This document shows, piece by piece, positions 17,140 to 24,371 of a stretch of 64,000 bases of DNA. Source of the stretch: Mesorhizobium sp. L-8-3 (GTDB lineage Bacteria; Pseudomonadota; Alphaproteobacteria; Rhizobiales; Rhizobiaceae); assembly GCF_016756615.1 (NCBI RefSeq), contig NZ_AP023262.1:6015501-6079500 (forward strand), read 5' to 3'. A program made the translations under genes and the position numbers. The stretch's first letter is position 1. Each line of letters starts with the position of its first letter. The notes below the pieces were generated by a model, which searched no databases, was not told the origin of the DNA, and saw only the letters and a list, made by a program, of their open reading frames with translations.

Positions 17140-17835
17140 TCAGGCTCCAAATCGTGAAGAAAAGGCCCGTGGCGGATACTCCCGCCACGGGCGTCGCTCA
17201 GAAGCGGTAGTTGAGGCCGAGCTCAGGCTCTGGGTGTTGACGTCGTCGGAGCGGGTTGCCCCGCCGACCACCGTTGATTCCACATCGTTCAGCCTGTGCA
17301 TCAGATATTCGACCTTCAGCGAGGTGCGTCCGGCAAAAGCCTGTTCGACGCCGGCGCCTACCACGAAGCCGCCCTTCCACTGATCGTCCGAGACCACCGT
17401 GCCTTTCGGCTTCAGCTTGGCCCAGCCATAGCCGGCCGTGCCGTAGATCAGCGTCCGGTCGAGCGACACGCCCGCGCGCAGCTTGGCGGCGCCCGTCATC
17501 GTCTGCTCCAGTTCGGCACCGTCGCCGAGACGGATGTCGGTGCCGGTCGAATAGGTGCCGTCGAACTCGCCGCCATAGACCAGCGGACCGGCCTGGAAGT
17601 TGGCGCCGACCTGCCCGCCGAACGCCCAGCCGCTGCGCGACGAGAATGGGTTCGGGACACCTTTGGACTGCACCCCGCCCTGGACGCCGGCATAGACGCC
17701 GGACCAGTCATAGGCGAGTTCCCCGCCGCCGCCGGCCGGCTCGTAGCCCGAAGCCATGTCGGCGGCCGATGCGAAAGAGGCGAACGACGCCGCGATACCC
17801 GCCAGCGTGAGCAATGCGAAGAACTTCCTGGACAT
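17140..17835 (-). CDS. Omp25/31-like outer-membrane beta-barrel, likely frameshifted at 3' end
   Basis: The protein begins with a signal peptide (MSRKFFALLTLAGIAASF then ASAADMASGYEPAG) and continues as the 8-strand barrel of the rhizobial Omp25/31 family (YDWSGVYAGVQGGVQSKG, VGANFQAGPLVYGGEFDG, IYGTAGYGWAKLKPKG, LKVEYLMHRLNDVE). Near 17220 a base appears to be missing: the open frame reads NTQSLSSASTTASERRP, whereas the next frame gives GLNYRF and a stop at 17198, the expected barrel terminus ending in Phe. As read, the frame runs on to 17140, through the terminator hairpin. The start at 17835 is preceded by cggag. It is either a sequencing error or a real 3' lesion. Confidence 0.85.
   Translation of the reverse strand: MSRKFFALLTLAGIAASFASFASAADMASGYEPAGGGGELAYDWSGVYAGVQGGVQSKGVPNPFSSRSGWAFGGQVGANFQAGPLVYGGEFDGTYSTGTDIRLGDGAELEQTMTGAAKLRAGVSLDRTLIYGTAGYGWAKLKPKGTVVSDDQWKGGFVVGAGVEQAFAGRTSLKVEYLMHRLNDVESTVVGGATRSDDVNTQSLSSASTTASERRPWREYPPRAFSSRFGA
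17156..17192 (-). terminator. Rho-independent terminator of the Omp25/31-like gene
   Basis: An 11-bp perfect stem (17165-17175 with 17182-17192) and six-base loop are followed on the minus strand by CCTTTTCTTC (17156-17165). It starts five bases beyond the expected in-frame stop at 17198, but lies inside the shifted frame that ends at 17140. Confidence 0.85.
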
Positions 17836-18044
17836 GACAAACTCCGAGATCGTCATTGGCGGCCGCCTGCACGTCAGGCCCTTCGGGCCAATCCGCAAAT
17901 CGAGCCGCGCCATTTGGTGACGAGGGGAGGATGACCACCGCGCATTACGCCTGCATTGCATAAATTTAATAAAAACAGATATTTATCATTTACTCTTCAT
18001 AAACCATGGATGTGGCGGAAGAGAAATTCACCCACTCGACGGTG

Positions 18045-18073
18045 AAGGGCCGCCAAGCGGCGGCCCTTTCTTC
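18045..18073 (+). terminator. Strong hairpin terminator between Omp and GST genes
   Basis: A perfect 10-bp stem (18045-18054 and 18059-18068) with loop aagc is followed on the plus strand by TTTCTT. The T tract points to plus-strand transcripts, although both flanking genes are on the minus strand. It may also act on the GST transcript from the other side, where the tail is poor. Confidence 0.6.
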
Positions 18074-18129
18074 TCGAAGGTCTCGCTGGTGAGTTCCAGT
18101 CGGAACTCCGGCCGTGCCCGCGGTCCGGC

Positions 18130-18834
18130 TCAGACGCCGAACTTTTCGATCACTTCTGCGAGCGGCAGCTGTCCGCGCAGTGCGCCGGATCCCACCGGAG
18201 TCTCGCCGTTCTCGATCGCCGTGGCGAAACGCACGGCCGGATCAGCCTCGATCCGGCGGCGCAGCGCCTCCAACCTTGGCCAGCGGTCCGGCTCGGCAAC
18301 CTCGTGGAATTCCAGCCATCGCGCCACGCCGATCAGCACGCCGTCGGCGAGCGTCGGCCGATCCCCCACGAGAAACGGCGCGTCGCCGATCATGGCCTCC
18401 AGCTTGTCATGCCGCTCGATCACTCGTTCTTGGCCGAACTTGCGCAGACGCGCCTTCAGTTCCGGATCGGGATCCTCCGTCTCCAGTGCCACCCAGAGCG
18501 GGCTGAAGGCGCCGGTGAAGCCCGTGTTCACGAAGGCCATGAGCTGATGCATGCGGTCGGCCTCGGGCGAGCCGGGAACGAAGCTGATACGCCGTTCGAT
18601 GTCGCGCGCCTCGAGCCATGCCGCAATCGCCATGGTCTCGGTGAGCGGACGTCCCTCGTCGGTGATAAGCACGGGCGTCTCGTGGCGAGCGTTCAGCCGC
18701 GCATAGGAGGGTTCGCGCATCTCGCCGAGCATGTCGACGCGGCTCAAACGGTAGGGCTGTCCGAGCCACTCAAGCGCAGCCACAAGCCCCATCGAGCTTC
18801 CCAGGGGGAAGCCGTAAAGCAGGATTGGTTCCAT
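18130..18834 (-). CDS. Glutathione S-transferase family protein
   Basis: The 234-residue protein starts MEPILLYGFPLGSSMGLVAA and has the thioredoxin-like N-terminal domain with ETPVLITDEGRPLTETMAIA (the cis-Pro and glutathione gamma-glutamyl contact E-T/S pattern) near residues 52-71. An all-helical C-terminal domain follows, with FLVGDRPTLADGVLIGVARW (N-cap/hydrophobic staple region). It is cytosolic and may conjugate or reduce electrophiles. It is divergent from an HxlR-type regulator with a 107-bp shared control region holding a perfect palindrome, so it is probably controlled by that regulator. Confidence 0.88.
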   Translation of the reverse strand: MEPILLYGFPLGSSMGLVAALEWLGQPYRLSRVDMLGEMREPSYARLNARHETPVLITDEGRPLTETMAIAAWLEARDIERRISFVPGSPEADRMHQLMAFVNTGFTGAFSPLWVALETEDPDPELKARLRKFGQERVIERHDKLEAMIGDAPFLVGDRPTLADGVLIGVARWLEFHEVAEPDRWPRLEALRRRIEADPAVRFATAIENGETPVGSGALRGQLPLAEVIEKFGV

Positions 18835-18857
18835 TGTCTTCTTCCGTGGATTAAAGG

Positions 18858-18877
18858 GTCACGCTGCGCAGCGTGAC
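18858..18877. promoter_or_regulatory. Perfect 20-bp palindrome in GST-HxlR control region
   Basis: The sequence gtcacgctgcgcagcgtgac is its own reverse complement. It sits 24 bp upstream of the GST ATG and 65 bp upstream of the hxlR-type gene. It could be the operator for the divergent regulator or the stem of a hairpin in the GST leader. Confidence 0.5.
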
Positions 18878-18941
18878 TGGAACATAAGCGGTCGCGGCCC
18901 CATGTAAATTACGCACATTTCTGTAACCAAGGACCATTGCC

Positions 18942-19289
18942 GTGAAAGATCTGGTCTCGCGTTGCCCCATCGAAGAGGTCATGCAGGTTCTGAGCGGCCG
19001 CTGGCCGACGCTGCTGCTCTACTATCTCAAGGATGGGACCAAGCGGTTCAGCGACCTGAGGCGGGACAACCCGACCGTGTCGCACCGGATCCTGACGCTC
19101 GAGCTCCGCAAGCTCGAAAAGGCGGGAATCGTCCGGCGTACGGCCCGTCAGGGCTATCCGCTGCGGGTCGACTATGACCTGACGCCGGTCGGCCTGACGC
19201 TGGTACCGCTGATCGACGCGCTCGGAGGCTGGTGGGAAAAGACGGAAACCGAAAGGCTCGGCCTACCGAAGCTGCGCCACGCCGCCTGA
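18942..19289 (+). CDS. HxlR-type winged-helix regulator
   Basis: The 115-residue protein has the HxlR pattern: Cys8 in SRCPIEEVMQVLSGRWPTLL, then KRFSDLRRDNPTVSHRILTL (recognition region) and GIVRRTARQGYPLRVDYDLT (beta wing). Family members sense electrophiles or redox state through the N-terminal Cys. It uses a GTG start at 18942 with aagga upstream. Transcribed divergently from the GST gene, it probably represses or activates it. Confidence 0.9.
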   Translation: MKDLVSRCPIEEVMQVLSGRWPTLLLYYLKDGTKRFSDLRRDNPTVSHRILTLELRKLEKAGIVRRTARQGYPLRVDYDLTPVGLTLVPLIDALGGWWEKTETERLGLPKLRHAA

Positions 19290-19470
19290 TCGTTGCTGCT
19301 GGAAGCGCTGCCGGACCTGCAATCCACGGGGAGGAAAACAGGACCGGCAGCGGCGCCTCGGTGCCGTGCCGCGCCGGGCAGCGCGGCTTGGGGTGCGCTC
19401 GGGGCCGAGGCCCGCGCAAATTCGCGGGCACGGGTTGCGCCAACATTGCGACCCGCACCGCTCCCGAGGC

Positions 19471-22194
19471 TTATTTCGCAGCCGCGGCCAGCATGCGCTG
19501 ATAGAAGAGGCCGATGCCGATGAGCACGGCCCCAAGCCCGATGAAGGAAAGTGCCCGCAGCACGCCCTCAAGTTCCGACATGTCGAGCAGGAAAACCTTT
19601 GCCACGGCAATCACGACCAGCCCGGCCGACGCGATGCGAAGCGCCTGCGAGCCCAGTCGCACACCCGCCGCGAGCAGGACGACGCCCATCGCCAGCCACA
19701 GGGCCGAATAGGAATAGGTTTCGAGCTGGGTGAAGCCTTTCCACAGGCCGATGAACTCGCCGTGGAAGAGACGGCGCACCGACAGCGTCGCGTAGGCGAA
19801 GCCGAGCATGGCCGCGACCACGGCCAGCATCGCCACGTACCAATGCGGCCGCTTGCCCCGCGCCAGCCAGGCGAGCGCGGCCGTGGCCAGACAGGGCAGG
19901 AGATAGCCGAGGAGGAGCAGGTTGACGATCGGAATGCCGCCGGTCGATTCGTCCGTATAGACCGGATTCAGATTGGCGAAATGCTGGAGCACGATGGAGG
20001 CGACCGACAGCACGCCGAGCGCCAGGGAACCGTAGCGGAAGACCGGGCTCGGCGAACGCAGGTCGAGCGAGATGAGTATGGCGCCGCCGCCGATGGCGAT
20101 CAGCGTGTAGATCGACTGTTCGGCGAGCATCGGAGCGCCGGCATCGATGACGCCGCCATTCATGGCATGACGTACGAGCATGGCGACCCCAAGCATGGCG
20201 AAGAGCGAGGCGAAGCCTTCCATCGCCAACCGCGGTCGGCCATTCGTCGTCCGCGCCAACTGCCATGCCGCATAGGCTGCGCCGAGAGCAGGAACGCCAT
20301 AACCGGGCAGCAACCGGTTGAAGACCGGCGTCGTGCCGAGGAATTCCTCGCCGACGATAGTCGGGTCGAAGGCCATGCGGCCGAGCACGGCCACCGCTGT
20401 GGCGACACTCAGCCAGCCCAGCACAGGATAGGACCTGAACCGCGTGGCATAGGCAGGTACTGCAGCGACCACGCCCAGCGCCAGCGTCGTCCAGCCGCCG
20501 CCGAGCGCCATGTGGAACATGAGAAGCGTTGCAGCGCCCGCACCGCTGAGCAGGACCGAAACCGCCGGACCACCCGCGAGGGGAGGCCTTTCGGCGCGTG
20601 CCACCCATTCGGCGCCAGCCACCAGGACCGCAGCGAGCAGCAGCGCCGAGCCGGCGAATGAATAATCCTGATCGAGATTGCCGAAGGCGATCCAGGTGGC
20701 GGCGAGGACCGCGAGCGGCACGGCGACACCCCAGCCGGCCCAGGCGACCGCACGGATGCGAGCGGCGCCTGCGAATCGCCAGGCGCCCCACAGGCCGGCG
20801 GCGACGAAGACAAGCGCCAGCATGATGCCATAGCGGACGGCGGTCGCGCCAAACGGTGCCGGAGATGTCCCCTCGAATGCGATCGAGCCTGACGAGAATT
20901 CGACAAGGAAGCGCCCGCCGAGGCCGACATAGGCATAGGCAAGCGCGGCAGCCGCCCCCGCGCCGAACAATGCGGGGATCGCCAGGCGGCGATAGCAGGC
21001 GACGCCGAGCAGGCCTGCGATCAGGACCGTGGCGACCGCCATGCCGCCGACATCGCTGAGACGCGGATCGACCGCGAGCGCCAGGGCGGTAAGCCCGACG
21101 AATACCGCAGGGGCGATCGACGGGATATCGAAGCCGTGCGGCGAAGCCACGGCGCGGCCGCGCAGCCAGATGAAGACCAGCACGCCGAGTGTCACCGCAC
21201 CGATGAAGAGCAGGATCGTGAGGTCGGTTTCCGCGAAGCTCGCGAGATAGAGCAGGCTCCAGAGCCCGGAGCCGGCGAAGGCAGCCGTCATCAGCGGCGC
21301 CCAGTCCCGCAGCCGGGCGATGACGCCCGATGCGACAAGAACAATGGCGAGGAAGCCGAACAGCGCCCAATGGTTGGGCGCCTCCGACGCGACAAGCAGC
21401 GGCGTGAGATACGAGCCGACGAGACCGACGCCTCCCAGCGCCTGGCCGTGAACCAGCGCCGCCGCGATCGTACCGACGCCGATCAGTCCGAGCAGGACGA
21501 AGGCGGAGCCGGGGCCGATGAAGCCGTATATGCCGTGCGCGGCATATACCGTGCCGAACAAGGTGAAAGCCCCGGCCGCAGTCAGGATCGCCGGCACATA
21601 CGCGCTCTGCAGTCCCTCCGCCGGCAAGCGGAATCCGGTGCGGCGAATGAACTCCCCGCCGCCGACGAGGATCAGGCCGAAGAGGGCCGCCATGGTCAGG
21701 CGCACGCCGGGTCCGAAGATGCCGGCCTCGATCGAATAACGGACCAGGAAGATGCCGCCGAGTGCCAACGCCAGGCCACCGACCCACACCGCCCAGCGCG
21801 TGCCGAGCGCGGTCTCGATGTCGGGCTTCTTCGCCGCGGCCGCGGGCACGGCCTCCAGTTGCTCGCCGTGCGGTCTGGACCACGGGCCAGGTTCCGCGGG
21901 CGCCTGGGCATCTGCCGCTTCGACTTGCCCAAGCTTTTCCCGTTCACCTGGCGCGGCCTCGGACATGGCCGTCATCGCCTCCTTCGTGGCGTCGTCCGGC
22001 AGGGCCGTGGCTGGCTCGGCGGACGCCGCCTCCGTTGCCGGCGGAGCCATCCTCAACATAGCTTCGCGGTTGGCGAGGAACGCCTTGCGCAGGCCTTCGA
22101 GATCGAACTCGAGCACCGTGATGCGCTTCTGTTGGCGCACGACCACGGCGAACAGCACGATCACCGCCACCAGGGAGATTATGCCGAGTTCCAT
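19471..22194 (-). CDS. DUF2339 polytopic membrane protein
   Basis: The 907-residue protein begins with one membrane helix (MELGIISLVAVIVLFAVVVR), then a coiled-coil and Ala/Glu-rich linker to about residue 125 (KKPDIETALGTRWAVWVGGL), and then more than twenty closely spaced hydrophobic helices. This is the architecture of DUF2339 proteins, which are predicted large inner-membrane proteins without known activity. It is preceded by the thioesterase gene with a 24-bp gap, so it is probably the last gene of the recO operon. Confidence 0.88.
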   Translation of the reverse strand: MELGIISLVAVIVLFAVVVRQQKRITVLEFDLEGLRKAFLANREAMLRMAPPATEAASAEPATALPDDATKEAMTAMSEAAPGEREKLGQVEAADAQAPAEPGPWSRPHGEQLEAVPAAAAKKPDIETALGTRWAVWVGGLALALGGIFLVRYSIEAGIFGPGVRLTMAALFGLILVGGGEFIRRTGFRLPAEGLQSAYVPAILTAAGAFTLFGTVYAAHGIYGFIGPGSAFVLLGLIGVGTIAAALVHGQALGGVGLVGSYLTPLLVASEAPNHWALFGFLAIVLVASGVIARLRDWAPLMTAAFAGSGLWSLLYLASFAETDLTILLFIGAVTLGVLVFIWLRGRAVASPHGFDIPSIAPAVFVGLTALALAVDPRLSDVGGMAVATVLIAGLLGVACYRRLAIPALFGAGAAAALAYAYVGLGGRFLVEFSSGSIAFEGTSPAPFGATAVRYGIMLALVFVAAGLWGAWRFAGAARIRAVAWAGWGVAVPLAVLAATWIAFGNLDQDYSFAGSALLLAAVLVAGAEWVARAERPPLAGGPAVSVLLSGAGAATLLMFHMALGGGWTTLALGVVAAVPAYATRFRSYPVLGWLSVATAVAVLGRMAFDPTIVGEEFLGTTPVFNRLLPGYGVPALGAAYAAWQLARTTNGRPRLAMEGFASLFAMLGVAMLVRHAMNGGVIDAGAPMLAEQSIYTLIAIGGGAILISLDLRSPSPVFRYGSLALGVLSVASIVLQHFANLNPVYTDESTGGIPIVNLLLLGYLLPCLATAALAWLARGKRPHWYVAMLAVVAAMLGFAYATLSVRRLFHGEFIGLWKGFTQLETYSYSALWLAMGVVLLAAGVRLGSQALRIASAGLVVIAVAKVFLLDMSELEGVLRALSFIGLGAVLIGIGLFYQRMLAAAAK

Positions 22195-22218
22195 ACGCTA
22201 CCCCCGCCGGACCGATCG

Positions 22219-22737
22219 TCACCGGGCAGCCAGATTGGCCGCCGGGAAGATGGAGCAGGTTTCCGTACCGAAGGCCAGCAGCTTGCCGTTGCTGTCCTTC
22301 AAGGACGCCTCCGAGACCGCGAGCGTCCGGCCCTTGTGGATCACCCTGCCCTCACACACCACTTCGCCCGTTTTCGGAGTGATCGGACGCGTCAGATTCA
22401 CCTTGAATTCCGCCGTCGTATAGGCCTCACCCTTGTCGAGCAACGTCTGGACGCTGCAGGCGAGCGCCGAATCGAGGATTGTCGCAGCCCAGCCACCATG
22501 CACCCCGCCCAGCGGATTGAGGTGACGCTCGCTCGGCAGGCCGCGGAAAACGGCCTTTCCCTCGGAAACGTCGCATAGCGCGAAGTTCAGCCGTGCATTG
22601 ATGCTGGGAGCCGGATATTTACCGTCGATGAGGCGCTGCAGCAGTTCCAGGCCGGTATAATAGGCAAGGTCTTCGTGCGGGATCGTGCCGATGCCGAGAC
22701 GCGACACATATCCCGGGAAAAGCTCGACTTCGGTCAT
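22219..22737 (-). CDS. PaaI-type hotdog thioesterase
   Basis: The 172-residue protein has the PaaI motif LNPLGGVHGGWAATILDSA near residue 75 and the substrate-binding FKVNLTRPITPKTGEV region of the hotdog fold. Such enzymes hydrolyse acyl- or aryl-CoA thioesters in the cytoplasm. The start overlaps the recO stop by four bases (ATGA), and the next gene follows after 24 bp, so it is co-transcribed with recO and the DUF2339 gene. Substrate is not evident. Confidence 0.88.
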   Translation of the reverse strand: MTEVELFPGYVSRLGIGTIPHEDLAYYTGLELLQRLIDGKYPAPSINARLNFALCDVSEGKAVFRGLPSERHLNPLGGVHGGWAATILDSALACSVQTLLDKGEAYTTAEFKVNLTRPITPKTGEVVCEGRVIHKGRTLAVSEASLKDSNGKLLAFGTETCSIFPAANLAAR

Positions 22738-23495
22738 GCAGCGGATTCTCCATTTGGCGCCGACTTTCCGGCGAGATTCTTGCGCAGGGCGGCAATGAAG
22801 CCGACACGGGCTTCCGGCTCGCCCATTCCGCGCGGTTCGTAGACATGGCGCGTCAGGAAGAAGCCGGTCAGTCGGAACGCATCGTCAATTTCGGCCGGCC
22901 CGGCGCGCAGGCCCGAGCCGCGCCGCAGAAAGGCCGGCAGCGGCAGCATCCTGCCGCGCCACGGATCACCCGCCGACTTCGAGACGGCGCGGCCCGATTT
23001 CGGTGAGACGTAGATCAGGTCTTCCGTCGCGCCCGTCGCGGCGCAGCACGAAAGGTCGAGGCCGAAACCGAGTTCGTCTAGGATCAGCAGTTCGAAGCGC
23101 ACCACGAGTTCGCCCGCTGCCGCGGGATCGTCGAGATGGTCGAGCATCAGCGTCAAGGTTTCGTAGAGGCTCTGATGCGGATCGCGTTCCGGCAGCAGCC
23201 GCAGATGCGCGGCCAATGTCTGAAGGCCGTAGACGGCGGTGGCGCTGTCGAACAGGCGCGCCGCATTCAATTCGATGCCCTCCGCCTGGAAGGTGCCGAG
23301 ATGCTCGTCGAGTCGCGCGCGCCAAAGAAGGTCGACACGGTTGCCGGCCTGCAGCACCGGTTGCTGCCGGCGCGAGCGCCCGCCCCGGACCACGCCGAGA
23401 TGACGGCCGTGCACGCGGGTCATCACTTCCAGAATCACGCTCGTCTCGCCGTGCTTGCGAGTGCCGAGTATGATTCCCTCGTCGCGCCATTCCAT
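22734..23495 (-). CDS. recO: DNA repair protein RecO
   Basis: The 253-residue protein opens MEWRDEGIILGTRKHGETSV, the conserved OB-fold N-terminus of RecO, with LGVVRGGRSRRQQPVLQAGN (basic DNA-contacting loop) and a helical C-terminal part LILDELGFGLDLSCCAATG containing the paired Cys found in alphaproteobacterial RecO. RecO loads RecA at gaps with RecR. It heads an operon with a thioesterase and a DUF2339 gene. In related genomes it usually lies close to era; here yhaO-yhaN and a DUF6398-like gene lie between them. Confidence 0.93.
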   Translation of the reverse strand: MEWRDEGIILGTRKHGETSVILEVMTRVHGRHLGVVRGGRSRRQQPVLQAGNRVDLLWRARLDEHLGTFQAEGIELNAARLFDSATAVYGLQTLAAHLRLLPERDPHQSLYETLTLMLDHLDDPAAAGELVVRFELLILDELGFGLDLSCCAATGATEDLIYVSPKSGRAVSKSAGDPWRGRMLPLPAFLRRGSGLRAGPAEIDDAFRLTGFFLTRHVYEPRGMGEPEARVGFIAALRKNLAGKSAPNGESAA

Positions 23496-23554
23496 GGAAC
23501 AAGCCTTTCACCGCCCGGCCCCCAAAATCAAGGGACGGGGCACGGCTGCCCTAC

Positions 23555-23600
23555 CGCATCGGCCCGAAAATCGTGCTCGATCTTCGGAAAGCACGATGCG
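23555..23600. repeat. Palindromic rhizobial-type repeat
   Basis: Outer arms cgcatcg (23555-23561) and cgatgcg (23594-23600) enclose a second near-perfect stem (ccgaaaatcg and cgatcttcgg). The sequence form matches a dispersed intergenic repeat I associate with Mesorhizobium-like genomes. It lies 60 bp upstream of recO and close to the 3' end of the DUF6398-like gene. Confidence 0.6.
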
Positions 23601-23674
23601 TAGATTCATAGTGCTAGCAGCCTGTTGGACTTAGACACGGCAGGCCTATGAGAGCGATTGGAATGTCTGGGCCT

Positions 23675-24193
23675 CTACGACTTGTCGTGCGGGAGGTAGG
23701 GGATGAGGCCGTTGGCCAAGGCGAGCTGTTGGATTTCCTGGGGCGCATTGCGGATGTCGACGACGAAACCGTTGATATCGAGCATCCAGAGCAAGGGATT
23801 TTGGTCGGTGAGGCTCTGGAGCGACCAGTTTGGGTCGAAGCTATAGGCATTGATGGCTTTTCGAATGGCGGCGGCCTTGGCGCTTGCCGTGCTTTGACCG
23901 ACACCGAAGGCGGAGCAGATGCCGGCCATTGGCATGTGAGGCTTCGTTGCGGGATCGGAGAGGAAATTGATCTGGCCGAGGGCGTGCAGGATGCCGCAGG
24001 CCCAAGTGCGGGGTTGGCCCGAGGCGAGCGGGCTCGGCCGCTTGCGGGATAAGGCAGCGGCCATGCGGCGGGCCAAGCCGGCATATTCATCGTTGAGATG
24101 TGTTTGGCAAAATGCGTCGGTCAGGGCGACGATCTCGTCGTAGCGCGGCCGGATGCTCTTGGGGACCGAGATGGAGGAGGCCGATTTGCTCAT
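23675..24193 (-). CDS. DUF6398-like protein, 172 aa
   Basis: The protein starts MSKSASSISVPKSIRPRYDE. Conserved-looking blocks are FCQTHLNDEYAGLARRMAAA, TWACGILHALGQINFLSD, ICSAFGVGQSTASAKAAAIR (an HTH-like helix pair) and LQSLTDQNPLLWMLDINGF. I believe it belongs to DUF6398, of unknown function. The HTH-like part may suggest nucleic-acid binding, but this is inference. It is flanked by palindromic repeats at 23555 and 24328, and it interrupts the usual era-recO neighbourhood, so it may be an acquired gene. Confidence 0.75.
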   Translation of the reverse strand: MSKSASSISVPKSIRPRYDEIVALTDAFCQTHLNDEYAGLARRMAAALSRKRPSPLASGQPRTWACGILHALGQINFLSDPATKPHMPMAGICSAFGVGQSTASAKAAAIRKAINAYSFDPNWSLQSLTDQNPLLWMLDINGFVVDIRNAPQEIQQLALANGLIPYLPHDKS

Positions 24194-24327
24194 GCCTGGA
24201 AGTATGGGCAGGCGGGTTGGCTCTGACCAGAGTGGCGGGCACTTGCAGAAGAAGCTTTCTGTGGACGGTTACAGAATTGTTGTCATGAGGGGTATCGTCG
24301 AGCTGGCAACCGATTGGTCGAGCACTG

Positions 24328-24371
24328 CTAGAGCGCCCTTTGCGCGTCCAAATGGACGCGCGGCGCTCTAG
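24328..24371. repeat. Palindromic repeat overlapping the yhaN 3' end
   Basis: Arms ctagagcgcc...tgcgcgtcca and tggacgcgc...ggcgctctag form a near-perfect 44-bp dyad with centre near 24350. It resembles the dispersed rhizobial element with a GGACGCGC/GGCGCTCTAG form. The yhaN stop codon and last 13 codons lie inside it. Confidence 0.75.

Noticed and set aside
19568..21883. Long minus-strand open frame (771 codons) in another phase of the DUF2339 gene
   Set aside because: It is in a different phase over the same strand, is Arg/Ala rich with no membrane pattern, and competes with a clear family match.
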